Below are positions 1 through 8,024 of a stretch of 26,598 bases of DNA, one piece after another. Positions within the stretch are counted from its first letter, which is position 1. The number at the start of each line of letters is the position of its first letter. Origin of the DNA: a virus; IMG/VR virus record IMGVR_UViG_3300000928_000463, positions 1-26,598 of that record. One strand, given 5' to 3'. The position numbers and the translations under genes are program-made. A model generated the notes under the pieces. That model saw only the letters and a program-made list of their open reading frames with translations. It did no database searches and was not told the origin of the DNA.

Positions 1-1430
1 ATTACACTGCTGCTAATTGCGTGCCCCATTATTCGTTGATACCCTGTGGTCGGTGCGGTACTACTAACGGATGCATTCGTTGAGCCGAAAACAGTTTCAC
101 CTGCTGTCAGGTTCGTTGTCCCGTTTGGATTAACAAAACCTTTCAAAACAAAACCTTTAGCCACTGTTGTGCCTATAGCCATACCTAACAAAGCCTTTTG
201 TGGTGCTTCGGATGCAGTCGTGTAAAACACCCAAGCAGCACCCGAATAATAGTACAGCCTACCTGCTATAACAGAGGTTGCTGACGATCCTAAAAAAGTA
301 ATGTCTGCTCCATCTCCATATGCACCTGCAACCGTTAGTCCTGCTTCGTCCTGTTCAATCCCTGCTTCTGCTCGAAAAAGACCTTGTGCTTTTACAGGCA
401 TACCGCTGTCACCGAGTCCCAACTCATTACTGCCTGCTGTAATATAGGTGTCCGATGTGCCTGAATCTCTCAAGGTAAAATCCCCACCATTATTATCAAT
501 CGTCAAGCTGTTACCGTCCATGTCTAATGTACGGTTATTGTCTGCTGTCAGGTTTGCATTAGCTATGTTGGTGTTCGTTCCACCACCACTGCCGTTTGCT
601 GCTGCTGTTACCCTTCCTTGTGCATCAACTGTTATGTTAGCTGCTGTATAACTGCCTGCTGTAACGGCTGTATCTGCTAAATCAATAGTACCTGAACCTG
701 TAATCGTTCCACCATCTAAACCTGTTCCAGCAGTAATACTTGTAACAGTTCCTGCATTTAACGTTGGTTTATTTAAGATCTGTGATAGACCTGATGTAGC
801 GTTCCAATCAGATTGTACATTGCTTACTTTGGCTGTGTTTAATGTTACCGCGCTATTGGCTGCAACCCGTGCATCTGTAAAGTATTCATTGGTAGTGCCT
901 TCTGCAATGTCATCAGTATCTAATACTACAGCACCAATTTCAGTATTAACAGAAGTGACTACGTTTACTTCAGCCCCTGCCGCAATACCATCTAGTTTGC
1001 TCTTGTCTGCTGAACTCATAGCCCCACGCGCAGAAGGCGTAGCATCTGTAATGGCAATGGCTGGAGTAACGCCACCTGTGCTAGTGATCGGAGCAACTCC
1101 AGTTACACCAGTTACAGTCCCCGTAGGAGTCGTTTGAAGGCCCCCTGTGCCATCAATATACTGACTTGAGGTGCCAGCACCAGAAATAGTAATGGTGCCT
1201 GCTGTGGTCACGGGAGAGCCTGACGCGGTTAGTGCGCTTGGCACAGCCAAAGCAACACTGGTAACCGTGCCTGATCCACCTCCTCCACCGCTAGGCAAAG
1301 TGCTGACCTTAATTTTTTTACTGGTACCAGCAGAACCTCCTGTAGTATCGCTGATGTCTACAATGTGCAGCACATCATCGTTTTCAGGTGTAGTAGTTAG
1401 TTCTGTTAAGTCTGTTATTTTTGTTGCCAT
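1..1430 (-). CDS. Phage tail fiber protein, partial (C-terminus outside window)
   Basis: The frame opens at the ATG at 1430 (MATKITDLTEL) and stays open to base 1, giving about 476 residues with no stop, so the protein continues beyond the window. A Gly/Ser linker lies near residue 50. Near residue 137 is SSADKSKLDGIAAGAE and near residues 170-187 is DDIAEGTTNEYFTDARV, two motifs common in fibers that bind host surface receptors. The body is rich in Thr, Ser, Gly, Ala and Val with repeated TVTSV-like beta segments, as expected for a trimeric fibrous shaft. It is the last gene seen of the late block, 66 bases after the connector gene. Receptor binding is family knowledge; the host receptor cannot be read here. 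Confidence 0.85.
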   Translation of the reverse strand, partial: MATKITDLTELTTTPENDDVLHIVDISDTTGGSAGTSKKIKVSTLPSGGGGGSGTVTSVALAVPSALTASGSPVTTAGTITISGAGTSSQYIDGTGGLQTTPTGTVTGVTGVAPITSTGGVTPAIAITDATPSARGAMSSADKSKLDGIAAGAEVNVVTSVNTEIGAVVLDTDDIAEGTTNEYFTDARVAANSAVTLNTAKVSNVQSDWNATSGLSQILNKPTLNAGTVTSITAGTGLDGGTITGSGTIDLADTAVTAGSYTAANITVDAQGRVTAAANGSGGGTNTNIANANLTADNNRTLDMDGNSLTIDNNGGDFTLRDSGTSDTYITAGSNELGLGDSGMPVKAQGLFRAEAGIEQDEAGLTVAGAYGDGADITFLGSSATSVIAGRLYYYSGAAWVFYTTASEAPQKALLGMAIGTTVAKGFVLKGFVNPNGTTNLTAGETVFGSTNASVSSTAPTTGYQRIMGHAISSSV

Positions 1431-1496
1431 TTGTTCAGGTAGATTTTTAGCTTCAACTCATTGTCATTATTTCGACTGCCAAAATAGCCTCGCGGC

Positions 1497-2069
1497 TTAT
1501 CGGTTGAAGTATTTGATTCCAACTGCGTTAGCCCACGCTTTGATTTGATTGTTCGTGGTGAGCCTGGGGTATACGTTGAGTCCTCCAAAATAGTTTCGTG
1601 CTGATGGTGATAGATCGCTTCCTGTATTTGCCGTGTATTCTGGGAAGCTGCCTGAATTGAATTGCAAGTAGTCGATCAAACGTTCTCTATAGAACATTCC
1701 AATTTCTTGCGACTGCTCTACTACTTTGCGTATATCCTGCATTGATGCGCTATTCCCCATTTCGCTGCTGCCTACTACTACGCTATTGTTCGCAAAGCGT
1801 AATCGTACTACAAAAGCGACTTCCACAAATGCCAACTGCACCAGGCATGGCTGGATGTAATCCTCTAGTAAGGTTTGATATACACCTGTAATCGCGTCAT
1901 TATCAATATCAGTAGAAATCTTATCTGCTAACTGTGTTCCCAGGGCTGGTAGCACCCAGCGATCCTGGGCAATCTTAATGTAAGGCTGAAGCAAATTGTC
2001 ATCTACTGCGCTACCCAGTGCTGTATCCCTTTTTAATAGAGTAGAACTAATGTATAGTGTGGTTGCCAT
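1497..2069 (-). CDS. Head-tail connector / head completion protein
   Basis: A 190-residue protein starting MATTLYISST. Its N-terminal half has the pattern of phage gp6-like connector proteins: a short start, then LLQPYIKIAQDRWVLPALGT, an all-helical pattern that I associate with a Bacteroidota connector family (recalled, not searched). The start overlaps the portal stop by one base (TAATG), so the two are probably translationally coupled. A protein of this size immediately after the portal fits an adaptor ring under the portal. The C-terminal third is less typical. I am fairly sure of the structural class, less of the exact position in the connector. Confidence 0.7.
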   Translation of the reverse strand: MATTLYISSTLLKRDTALGSAVDDNLLQPYIKIAQDRWVLPALGTQLADKISTDIDNDAITGVYQTLLEDYIQPCLVQLAFVEVAFVVRLRFANNSVVVGSSEMGNSASMQDIRKVVEQSQEIGMFYRERLIDYLQFNSGSFPEYTANTGSDLSPSARNYFGGLNVYPRLTTNNQIKAWANAVGIKYFNR

Positions 2070-4066
2070 TATCCGTATTTTAAAGATCCCCTACTTGGGG
2101 TGTCGATCGGTGCCACGATTTCAAATCCTGGCTGTTCAATTTCAAAGTTGTTACCTACGCTGCGCATCACATCTTCCCAGGCTCCTTCAAAAGCCTTATC
2201 GTCTACTTCAGCTATTTCTCCGTCTGGAGCGTAGATATAAATCATTCTAACAAAGCCATGCCTACAGTATACGCCCCCCTTCCAATCAAAGATGCTGTAT
2301 GAACTTTTACCTGCTGGTGCAAAATTTCCGTTAACTCCATCATCACCCATTTCAATCAGATCTTCATAGCGAAATTCTAAACCATCATTTGATAGTTCCA
2401 TCATCTCTTCACAAAAATCTCTGGTCTTGTAGTTAGGATCTACTGGTGCCGTCTGTGCTGTTTCTTCGTAACGATAACGTACAGCAAAATAGTAATTGTC
2501 CCTGCTTACAATGTCGCGCTCTTCGCTTACCTCATCGTAGTTACTGTATTCCGCATAGAACATTTGCATTTTTGCCTCGTGCAGATCATGATCAAATTGC
2601 GCGTCCTGCACTTCTTCAGATTTCCAAAGTGTAAAATGCTCTGGTACTTTCCTGGCTCGCTCCCTTAACTGGGGTAGCCACTCGTCACCGCTTTTTTTTT
2701 TAGACATCTGCGTTTCTGCAACTGCTTCGTCTGATTCTTGTTCTTGCTCTACCTGGGCTATTGCGTCAATGCCTTGCACAAACAATGCTTCGGCTACCTC
2801 TGGCGTAAACTGAAGCATCTGCACCAGGAATACCTTAGCTTGTTCCTCTGTCAGAATACCTTCTTTTACTTTGACCAATACCTCTACAGCGGATGCAATC
2901 TGTGCGCCATTATAGCTGGCATCTTTATCACCTGTATCTGCGGAATTTGCCTGGCCCCATAGATTTTCGACCGTTAAGAAACTTGCTGGGCGCAATGGTT
3001 TAAAGTAAAGATCTAAGGTGATCCCTGATGCGGCAAATACAGGCCTTAGTCCGTCAAGCAGTAAACGCTGAAACGGCAATACAACTGTATTATAGAATAG
3101 ATCGTAGCTGTCTTTTAGTTCGTCTGCATTTGATCCAAAACCTCCACCTTCATTTCTAATTCCAAATAGCAATGGACTAGTAACTCGATGACCTGAAAGG
3201 ATTTTAACTACTACCTCTTTGCTTAAATAGTCATATACATTGTGAGCATCACTAATGTTGAAACTCTCAACGGTTGGAGCGTTTTCTGTCGAGTCGTTAA
3301 ACGTCATCAGGATCTTGCCTGCATTCGAAGCCCCACCAAATTTGTTATAGATCAGGCGTTCTAGTTCTGCTCGCTCATCCTCAGTCGGCACGCCATCATT
3401 AAAACTTAAAATTGTCGAAGGAAAAAAGCCATTATTTATACTGTTCAAATGGTACTCAGACAGTGCAGAATCTACTTCTATATAGTTTGTACTGCCTAAA
3501 TAATCTGGCAATCCGTACGAGAAAGACAAGGGATTGTACAGCTTAATGTGCAATATTTGACTAGCTGCTGTACGATCATTTGTGTTAAACGCTGGTATTG
3601 CCTGTGGCTCTTTATTGTCACTCCAATCAGCCTTGTGATAGAACGTTGTAATTTCATCCTCATCATTAGCAATGCCTGCTCGGATTGTAGCAGCAGGAGC
3701 ATGATGAATTTCTGAAATAGTAGTTCTGTCTACACTCCAGATAATGTTAAAGTAGCACTGACCATAAAGTTTTAAATCCAGGCTGCAACGCTTTAAGCAT
3801 TTTTGATCGCCAAAAATTTGCTGCACTTTAAGCCACTGCTCAATATTAAAATCTTTATAGATGGCATCAAGGCCTTCTCCATAAATCATTTCAGAAACAC
3901 CTTTTACTACTGCGCTGTGGATGCTGCTACTAACGTACAGTTCTTCCAGGTAGTGTGGGTAAAGGTTATCCTTTCCCATATCTACCCACTCGCGGTTTTG
4001 ACTCTCAACGAATTGAGGTGTATTTGTGCTAGTGTAATTTAAGACATTAAGAAATTGCTTCTTCAT
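2069..4066 (-). CDS. Portal protein with C-terminal MuF-like extension
   Basis: A 665-residue protein. Residues 1 to about 420 look like a portal: an N-terminal arm with NREWVDMGKDNLYPHYL, a central part with LYNPLSFSYGLPDYLGS, then RVTSPLLFGIRNEGGGFGS and a long helical stem. The portal is the dodecameric DNA channel at the capsid vertex and docks the terminase. From about residue 455 there is an extra charged region and then TRDFC (near 549) and KGGVYCRHGF (near 601). This Cys/Trp/His pattern resembles the C-terminal module of MuF-type minor head proteins, normally a separate gene. The whole is longer than a typical 400-500 residue portal, so I read it as a fusion. The start overlaps the upstream gene by four bases (ATGA). 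Confidence 0.85.
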   Translation of the reverse strand: MKKQFLNVLNYTSTNTPQFVESQNREWVDMGKDNLYPHYLEELYVSSSIHSAVVKGVSEMIYGEGLDAIYKDFNIEQWLKVQQIFGDQKCLKRCSLDLKLYGQCYFNIIWSVDRTTISEIHHAPAATIRAGIANDEDEITTFYHKADWSDNKEPQAIPAFNTNDRTAASQILHIKLYNPLSFSYGLPDYLGSTNYIEVDSALSEYHLNSINNGFFPSTILSFNDGVPTEDERAELERLIYNKFGGASNAGKILMTFNDSTENAPTVESFNISDAHNVYDYLSKEVVVKILSGHRVTSPLLFGIRNEGGGFGSNADELKDSYDLFYNTVVLPFQRLLLDGLRPVFAASGITLDLYFKPLRPASFLTVENLWGQANSADTGDKDASYNGAQIASAVEVLVKVKEGILTEEQAKVFLVQMLQFTPEVAEALFVQGIDAIAQVEQEQESDEAVAETQMSKKKSGDEWLPQLRERARKVPEHFTLWKSEEVQDAQFDHDLHEAKMQMFYAEYSNYDEVSEERDIVSRDNYYFAVRYRYEETAQTAPVDPNYKTRDFCEEMMELSNDGLEFRYEDLIEMGDDGVNGNFAPAGKSSYSIFDWKGGVYCRHGFVRMIYIYAPDGEIAEVDDKAFEGAWEDVMRSVGNNFEIEQPGFEIVAPIDTPSRGSLKYG

Positions 4067-4428
4067 TTGACGTATACGTTATATGTTTCTGTGTCTTGTT
4101 CTTCGTAAGCCGCAAATTGTGCTTCTTTAAACGCAGGAACAGATGAAACAAAGGCCAGGCGTGTTGCGTAAGTTACGGTATTATCATTGTTTTTTATCTC
4201 TGCCATATACAAACCTTCTACCATTTCGTGTGGTGCTGCTGGCGGTATAACCTGGATATTTTGATACCTACCATTTGTTGTTAACGGAGTCACAGATCCA
4301 AAGCTAGTTTTTTTTCCTGTAAGTTGATTAGTAAAACTTACCCTCACATTTGTTATTGTCGTTGCGCTGTATCCATCTAGTTTTAAAAAAAACGATTGGT
4401 AGGCATTCGCGTTTGTGATCTGGATCAT
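4063..4428 (-). CDS. Small virion-associated protein, unknown function
   Basis: A 121-residue protein of mostly predicted beta character (TNVRVSFTNQLTGKKTSFGS, then GRYQNIQVIPPAAPHEMVEGLY). It has no signal peptide or membrane segment. It is the first gene after a terminator and a sigma-70-like promoter, and its stop overlaps the portal ATG by four bases, so it probably travels with the portal on one transcript. The beta-rich make-up would suit a small virion or head-decoration protein, but I do not recognise a named family. Its ATG lies only five bases after the predicted -10 box, suggesting a leaderless message. Confidence 0.75.
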   Translation of the reverse strand: MIQITNANAYQSFFLKLDGYSATTITNVRVSFTNQLTGKKTSFGSVTPLTTNGRYQNIQVIPPAAPHEMVEGLYMAEIKNNDNTVTYATRLAFVSSVPAFKEAQFAAYEEQDTETYNVYVK

Positions 4429-4433
4429 ACTAG

Positions 4434-4462
4434 TTTATATACGTTTTCTAAATTTGTTTCAA
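4434..4462 (-). promoter_or_regulatory. Candidate promoter for the portal operon
   Basis: On the minus strand TTGAAA (4462-4457) and TATAAA (4439-4434) are separated by exactly 17 bases, close to the sigma-70 consensus. The -10 box ends five bases before the ATG of the gene at 4428. The site lies directly after a terminator, where a fresh promoter would be needed. It does not match the Bacteroidota TAnnTTTG -7 box well, so the sigma class is uncertain. Confidence 0.5.
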
Positions 4463-4494
4463 TGAAAAAGGGGCAGCTAAATTGCCGCCCCTTT
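4463..4494 (-). terminator. Intrinsic terminator after the tail tube gene
   Basis: The arms 4487-4494 and 4467-4474 form an 8-bp stem (AAAGGGGC with GCCCCTTT), with a further inner GC pairing around the loop. On the minus strand it is followed by T residues (TTTTTCATT). It lies 25 bases past the stop of the gene ending at 4520 and before the promoter at 4434-4462. It should end the capsid/tail-tube transcript. Confidence 0.8.
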
Positions 4495-4519
4495 CCTAAC
4501 CATATACTCAACCAAAAAT

Positions 4520-5083
4520 TTATGGCTGTGGATTAACTGTTGCGTTCGCTACAAGATCCAATGGGTAATCAGCACCTGCAACACCAGCGGCTGATGCAGT
4601 AGCCAAATAGATTGGATTCTCTTCACGCGCGGTAAAGTCAATCGTAAAACCATTCATATCACCAAACGCTGTACCTGTCTGGATGTTTCCACCAGTTACA
4701 TTGCATCCGTATTTCGCTCCGATCAACCAACACTTACCCATGTTATCGAGAACCCAAATATTAGGGCGGCCTTGACAAAGTGCTTTAATATCTGCGATGT
4801 CTTCAATCTCAAGGTTTTGAAAAGTACAGCTAAGAACCTGCTCAAAGAACGTAGTTCCGCTGGCCTTGTCAGCCTGATAGTTTACAGTCAAACTTGACAA
4901 CTCAGGGCGAAGTTCAAACGTATAAAACACTTGCGCTCCGATTGCTGAAATCGTATCGGATGCTGCTACAAAGGCAGCGTTGGTGGTCATTTCCTTATAT
5001 TCTGCGCTGATTAGAATACGGTTGATTCCACCAACTGAGTCAGCGCAATCTACAATTCTTCCATTTGCTATAGTACAAGCCAT
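4520..5083 (-). CDS. Major tail tube protein candidate
   Basis: A 187-residue protein starting MACTIANGRIVDCADSVGG. It is beta-rich, with alternating segments such as VFYTFELRPELSSLTVNYQ and PNIWVLDNMGKCWLIGAKYG, then GTAFGDMNGFTIDFTAREEN. Size, beta content and the C-terminal ...GFTIDFTARE pattern fit tail tube subunits, which stack as hexamers around the tape measure. I recall similar proteins in Bacteroidota siphophages but could not search. It starts 10 bases after the capsid stop and is closed by a terminator, consistent with very high expression of capsid and tube together. The location next to the capsid rather than next to the tape measure is unusual. A head decoration protein is the main alternative. 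Confidence 0.6.
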   Translation of the reverse strand: MACTIANGRIVDCADSVGGINRILISAEYKEMTTNAAFVAASDTISAIGAQVFYTFELRPELSSLTVNYQADKASGTTFFEQVLSCTFQNLEIEDIADIKALCQGRPNIWVLDNMGKCWLIGAKYGCNVTGGNIQTGTAFGDMNGFTIDFTAREENPIYLATASAAGVAGADYPLDLVANATVNPQP

Positions 5084-5093
5084 GACCTATAAA

Positions 5094-6161
5094 TTAAGCG
5101 AACAATGCTGCTGCACCACCTACTACTACATCGCCTGGTACTCCGACTTGCATACCTGTTCCGAATCGCATAGCGATCTTTACCTGGTCTGATCCGTCAA
5201 ATTGCCACGCGTCAATGTACTGGGCTGTGGTGTAATCAGTGTTCAAATTAGAACCTACTACCAAATTCTCTTCGTATGTAAGAATCAAAGCCTCATCATA
5301 CATACCTGGGCAAACGTGAATTGGAATACCTAGGTACTGCAATGTATCAAACGCTTGGTCTGTTGATCGCATATTCACACCTTGATGTGCGCCTGAAACC
5401 GCAAGACCTAGCATATAGGCACCTGCTGTTTTTGGCGAACAGTAGTAAGCAACGTCAGTTCGGTTCAAGATAGCAGGGCAGTTGGTCACGGCATTCTCGT
5501 AAACCAAATTGAATGCACCTGTTGCACCTACGATAACAGAAGCAGCACCTGCAAATGAAGCAGCGGCTGCTGTAACTTCATTGACAATAGCAGCACCAGC
5601 TCCATCGCGAGTACCGAGAATAGAAGCCTGATAGCCTGTAGCGTCTAAAGTCCCAGTATCTGAGAGAAAACCCTTTTGCCCTGCTGCCATAGCACCCTGC
5701 CAGATCCCGTTCTCTACGCCTTGTGCTGCATATCCTGCAACAGTTGCCATAGCAAACGCCTGAAATTCTGGTGATCCTGCACCCATAGTTTCCCGTGCGC
5801 CAGTCATTCCAGCCCAAGTAGGCAGAATTGTTTTGCGGCAAAGGGCCTCCATTACTGCCAGGTCAGTTAGTTCCAAAACGCGCTCACCCAAAATCAAATC
5901 GTTTCCATCAGCCCAGTCACAGTTGGCCGCTTGAATTACGTTTGTCACAGATGACAGGTTAGAAATTACTGCTTTGTTTTGGATGCCGTCAATCTGACGT
6001 ACAAATCCTTTGTTCAATGTGTCAGCCAATTTAAGGGCTGGTGCAACAAAAGGCGTAGAAAGTACACCTGCATACGTAGTAGCAGGGCTTACTGTCGGGC
6101 CTTGACCCGCAGCAAAATTGCGTTGACGCATTGAACGTCGTGTAGTTACTGGGTAACTCAT
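5094..6161 (-). CDS. Major capsid protein
   Basis: A 355-residue protein of low charge, rich in Ala, Gly and Val, starting MSYPVTTRRSMRQRN. It has the features of an HK97-fold capsid subunit: a basic N-terminal arm, a long central helix region (DLAVMEALCRKTILPTWAGM), an Ala/Gly-rich middle (AAAASFAGAASVIVGATGA), and a C-terminal strand segment (QVKIAMRFGTGMQVGVPGDV). It lies directly after the scaffold candidate, sharing ATGA with its stop, in a block with protease and portal. Its size is in the usual 300-400 range. The call rests mainly on composition and position, but no other gene in the window fits the role. Confidence 0.8.
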   Translation of the reverse strand: MSYPVTTRRSMRQRNFAAGQGPTVSPATTYAGVLSTPFVAPALKLADTLNKGFVRQIDGIQNKAVISNLSSVTNVIQAANCDWADGNDLILGERVLELTDLAVMEALCRKTILPTWAGMTGARETMGAGSPEFQAFAMATVAGYAAQGVENGIWQGAMAAGQKGFLSDTGTLDATGYQASILGTRDGAGAAIVNEVTAAAASFAGAASVIVGATGAFNLVYENAVTNCPAILNRTDVAYYCSPKTAGAYMLGLAVSGAHQGVNMRSTDQAFDTLQYLGIPIHVCPGMYDEALILTYEENLVVGSNLNTDYTTAQYIDAWQFDGSDQVKIAMRFGTGMQVGVPGDVVVGGAAALFA

Positions 6162-6694
6162 GTGTTCCGTAGTTTATTAATCATTTCTAATGCCTGCGCG
6201 GTTGCTCCTTTGGGCGCGTTCAATGCTGGGCCTTGTGGGGCTTTCACATCTGGACGGTTGCGTAGGGGCTGGGCGGCAGGTCGTGCGCCCAATTCAACTA
6301 GCTGCTTTTTCAAGTCAGCGTTTTGTCGCATCAATCGTCGCATTCGACGCTCTGTGCGATCTTCTTGGCTCATCTCCGATCGTCGTGAACGACGCGGTGA
6401 TTCGCTACGTCCAGCATTGCGTGCAAACCTGCTACGCTTAGTGCCTCGACGGGCACGGCTGGCTTCTACTTTAGTTTCTTCTTGCACTTCAGTATCTGTT
6501 GTTTCTTCGACTCCACCTGCATTGATTAGATCCATTGCCATTGAATGCACGGCTTCTGCCTGTTCTGCTGATAGCCCCATATCAACAAGGATTGTTACGA
6601 ATTGCTCGTGGGTGTCGGGGCCTTCACTCACGGTTTCTGTTACTTCGGTTGTAGTTTCTTCGACTACCTCTTCATCAAATTTGCGTCTTGCCAT
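6158..6694 (-). CDS. Scaffolding protein candidate
   Basis: A 178-residue protein with three zones: an acidic Glu/Thr-rich N-terminus (residues 1-75), a strongly basic Arg/Ser-rich centre (about 78-120, with SRARRGTKRSRFARNAGRS), then a short coiled coil (RRMRRLMRQNADLKKQLVEL) and a Pro/Ala-rich tail. Charged, helical, low-complexity proteins immediately before the capsid gene are usually scaffolds that guide procapsid assembly. The basic centre could also bind DNA or RNA. Its stop overlaps the capsid start by four bases. The 23-base leader is an extended relative of the junction element of the preceding acidic array. Confidence 0.65.
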   Translation of the reverse strand: MARRKFDEEVVEETTTEVTETVSEGPDTHEQFVTILVDMGLSAEQAEAVHSMAMDLINAGGVEETTDTEVQEETKVEASRARRGTKRSRFARNAGRSESPRRSRRSEMSQEDRTERRMRRLMRQNADLKKQLVELGARPAAQPLRNRPDVKAPQGPALNAPKGATAQALEMINKLRNT

Positions 6695-6720
6695 ATCTAT
6701 ATATATACGGGTGTTTATTA
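6695..6720 (-). promoter_or_regulatory. Extended junction element before the scaffold gene
   Basis: Between the stop of the last array gene and the scaffold ATG the minus strand reads TAAACACCCG, then TATATATAT, then AGATATG. This keeps both ends of the array junction (TAAACAACAG-AGATATG) with a nine-base TA-rich insertion. It may be a leader or a weak promoter; the TATATA core would suit a -10 box. Confidence 0.4.
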
Positions 6721-6987
6721 AATGGCAAAGTATGCCTCTCCTAAAAGTTCTTGGAATAAGTCAATGTCAATTCTGCGCATCACAATTGGGTATATCTCTT
6801 CGAATACACCATAGGCCCTTTCATAGTCTTCTTCTATAACTGCTTCCTCTACAATGTCTAAGCCATACAAGAATGTATCTTCTAGCACATAGTCCAGGCG
6901 AAATTCACCGATCATAGCCAGAAGTTCATCCTGGGCTGAGTTGGTGAAGCCATCCCAAATTCTACTGATCAGTGGGTTTCTATACAT
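6718..6987 (-). CDS. Small acidic array protein 8, unknown
   Basis: An 89-residue protein, MYRNPLISRIWDGF at the start, with about 20 Asp/Glu against 6 Arg/Lys. It appears all-helical, with a run of acidic helices in the middle (DIVEEAVIEEDYERAYGVFE). It has no cysteine and no membrane helix. It is the last of eight consecutive tiny acidic genes. The junction before it differs from the others (TAA, then ACGTTACTA, then ATG), so it may be an older or separate member. I do not recognise a family. By charge, size and company with ArdA it could be a DNA mimic or counter-defence protein; that is inference. Confidence 0.7.
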   Translation of the reverse strand: MYRNPLISRIWDGFTNSAQDELLAMIGEFRLDYVLEDTFLYGLDIVEEAVIEEDYERAYGVFEEIYPIVMRRIDIDLFQELLGEAYFAI

Positions 6988-6996
6988 TAGTAACGT

Positions 6997-7236
6997 TTAA
7001 CTGTATTTGTTGTAGAGTTGATTATCAACTATTTCAAAATCTACGCTCCGATCATCATACATAACGACAAGTAATTCTTCCCAATTTTTACCATCATCTA
7101 AATTAACTACGATAAAATCATCATCCATATAATGGTACAAAGTAAATAATGGAGTCAGTTTATATTCTTCTCCATAATCTAATGAGTCTAAAAGACGTGG
7201 AGTAATTTTATCTAATGCTTCATCTAATTCACTCAT
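6997..7236 (-). CDS. Small acidic array protein 7, unknown
   Basis: A 79-residue protein starting MSELDEALDKITPRLLDSL, with about 20 Asp/Glu against 6 Lys/Arg. A helical N-terminal third is followed by beta-like segments with acidic patches (HYMDDDFIVVNLDDGKNWEE). It has no Cys and no transmembrane segment. It is preceded by the conserved TAA-ACAACAGAGAT-ATG junction. I recognise no family; like its neighbours it looks like a compact soluble acidic domain that could imitate a nucleic acid surface. Confidence 0.7.
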   Translation of the reverse strand: MSELDEALDKITPRLLDSLDYGEEYKLTPLFTLYHYMDDDFIVVNLDDGKNWEELLVVMYDDRSVDFEIVDNQLYNKYS

Positions 7237-7247
7237 ATCTCTGTTGT

Positions 7248-7484
7248 TTAAACTATTAACGCAATGTTTTCAATTGCCTCACAATCAGACATGATTTCAA
7301 GCAAATCGTCACGTAAAAAATCATAACCCTCTGCCCATACATTACCCACTAATTCTCTTCCTGTGCAATCATTATAAATAATTACTTCGTACTCCATTGA
7401 AGTTCCTCCACGATCACGTTCAAAAGGAATGTCTTGCGTCCTAACATCGTAATCATCTAGAAAGTCTTGTGTAGTATATGCCAT
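7248..7484 (-). CDS. Small acidic array protein 6, unknown
   Basis: A 78-residue protein starting MAYTTQDFLDDYDVRTQD, with about 19 Asp/Glu against 5 Arg and no Lys. It has a central beta-like segment (MEYEVIIYND) and a C-terminal acidic helix (DFLRDDLLEIMSDCEAIEN) ending in a hydrophobic IALIV, an ending also seen in proteins 3 and 4 (VITLF, VTLLV). It carries the conserved junction on both sides. The family is unknown. The shared hydrophobic C-terminus hints at a common edge strand or docking point, but that is a weak inference. Confidence 0.7.
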   Translation of the reverse strand: MAYTTQDFLDDYDVRTQDIPFERDRGGTSMEYEVIIYNDCTGRELVGNVWAEGYDFLRDDLLEIMSDCEAIENIALIV

Positions 7485-7495
7485 ATCTCTGTTGT

Positions 7496-7723
7496 TTAGT
7501 AGCCAGGAAACACTTCAATAAAAAGTCCCTCTGCCGCCCTATACACGTCAAAATCCATATCAGCAAATTCTCGCTCAATATTACTTATTTCTGTTAAATA
7601 CGTTATTACATCTGAAGACGTTATGCCCGTGTCATCAATGTAAATCCCATCTGAATCTGCGCCTTGCACAGAAACACCGTAATCTTCTCTAAGTATTAGT
7701 GATAATAGCTCTAAATCGTACAT
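7496..7723 (-). CDS. Small acidic array protein 5, unknown
   Basis: A 75-residue protein starting MYDLELLSLILREDYG, with about 17 Asp/Glu against only 3 Arg and no Lys. The layout looks like helix, acidic turn (ADSDGIYIDDTG), helix, then strand (LFIEVFPGY). The IYIDD stretch also occurs in protein 1 (DIYIDDYG), where it again sits after an acidic turn, a faint sign that the array members may be related. It has conserved junctions on both sides. No family is recognised. Confidence 0.7.
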   Translation of the reverse strand: MYDLELLSLILREDYGVSVQGADSDGIYIDDTGITSSDVITYLTEISNIEREFADMDFDVYRAAEGLFIEVFPGY

Positions 7724-7734
7724 ATCTCTGTTGT

Positions 7735-8013
7735 TTAAACTAGTAATGTAACATAAACAATAAAGTCCCCATTATCATCTTCTGTGTCCCAAGTAAAATC
7801 ATAATACTCGTCCATCCACTCAGGAAATTGTTCCCTAACAAAAGCATCTAATTCAAACCTTTTAATGTCATCAATGAATAGGTCAAGGGCAAACTTACTT
7901 ACGTAAAATGCACTTCCCCTTTTGCTTGGTACATAGCCTATGTACTCGAAATCAGTTTCATCTGCTAAGAAGTCACCAAATGCTTCTTGCGCTCTATCGT
8001 TTGCGTATGCCAT
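7735..8013 (-). CDS. Small acidic array protein 4, unknown
   Basis: A 92-residue protein starting MAYANDRAQEAFGDF, the largest of the eight, with about 22 Asp/Glu against 7 Lys/Arg. It has a central helix (SKFALDLFIDDIKRFELDAF) followed by an aromatic acidic stretch (EWMDEYYDFTWDTEDDNGDF) and a hydrophobic end (IVYVTLLV). The many Tyr, Trp and Phe residues near acidic ones resemble the surface composition of known DNA-mimic proteins. It has conserved junctions on both sides. No family is recognised, and function is inferred only from context. Confidence 0.7.
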   Translation of the reverse strand: MAYANDRAQEAFGDFLADETDFEYIGYVPSKRGSAFYVSKFALDLFIDDIKRFELDAFVREQFPEWMDEYYDFTWDTEDDNGDFIVYVTLLV

Positions 8014-8024
8014 ATCTCTGTTGT

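Noticed and set aside
1476-1496. Short hairpin AGCC-GCGA-GGCT then ATTTT after the connector gene as a terminator
   Set aside because: The stem has only four base pairs and the T tract is short; it may slow polymerase but I could not support a terminator call.
820-1548. Two plus-strand open frames opposite the tail fiber
   Set aside because: The Val/Pro/Thr-rich products are the antisense of a Thr/Gly/Ala-rich fiber, and the fiber frame is open throughout with known motifs.
5578-5841. Minus-strand 87-codon frame inside the capsid gene
   Set aside because: It lies wholly within the capsid gene in another frame, with a Cys/Arg/Tyr-rich product of no likely function.
6162-6839. Plus-strand open frame (225 codons) opposite the scaffold candidate
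   Set aside because: Its Arg/Ser/Cys-rich product follows from the antisense of an acidic and Arg-rich gene; it crosses an intergenic junction and shows no domain.
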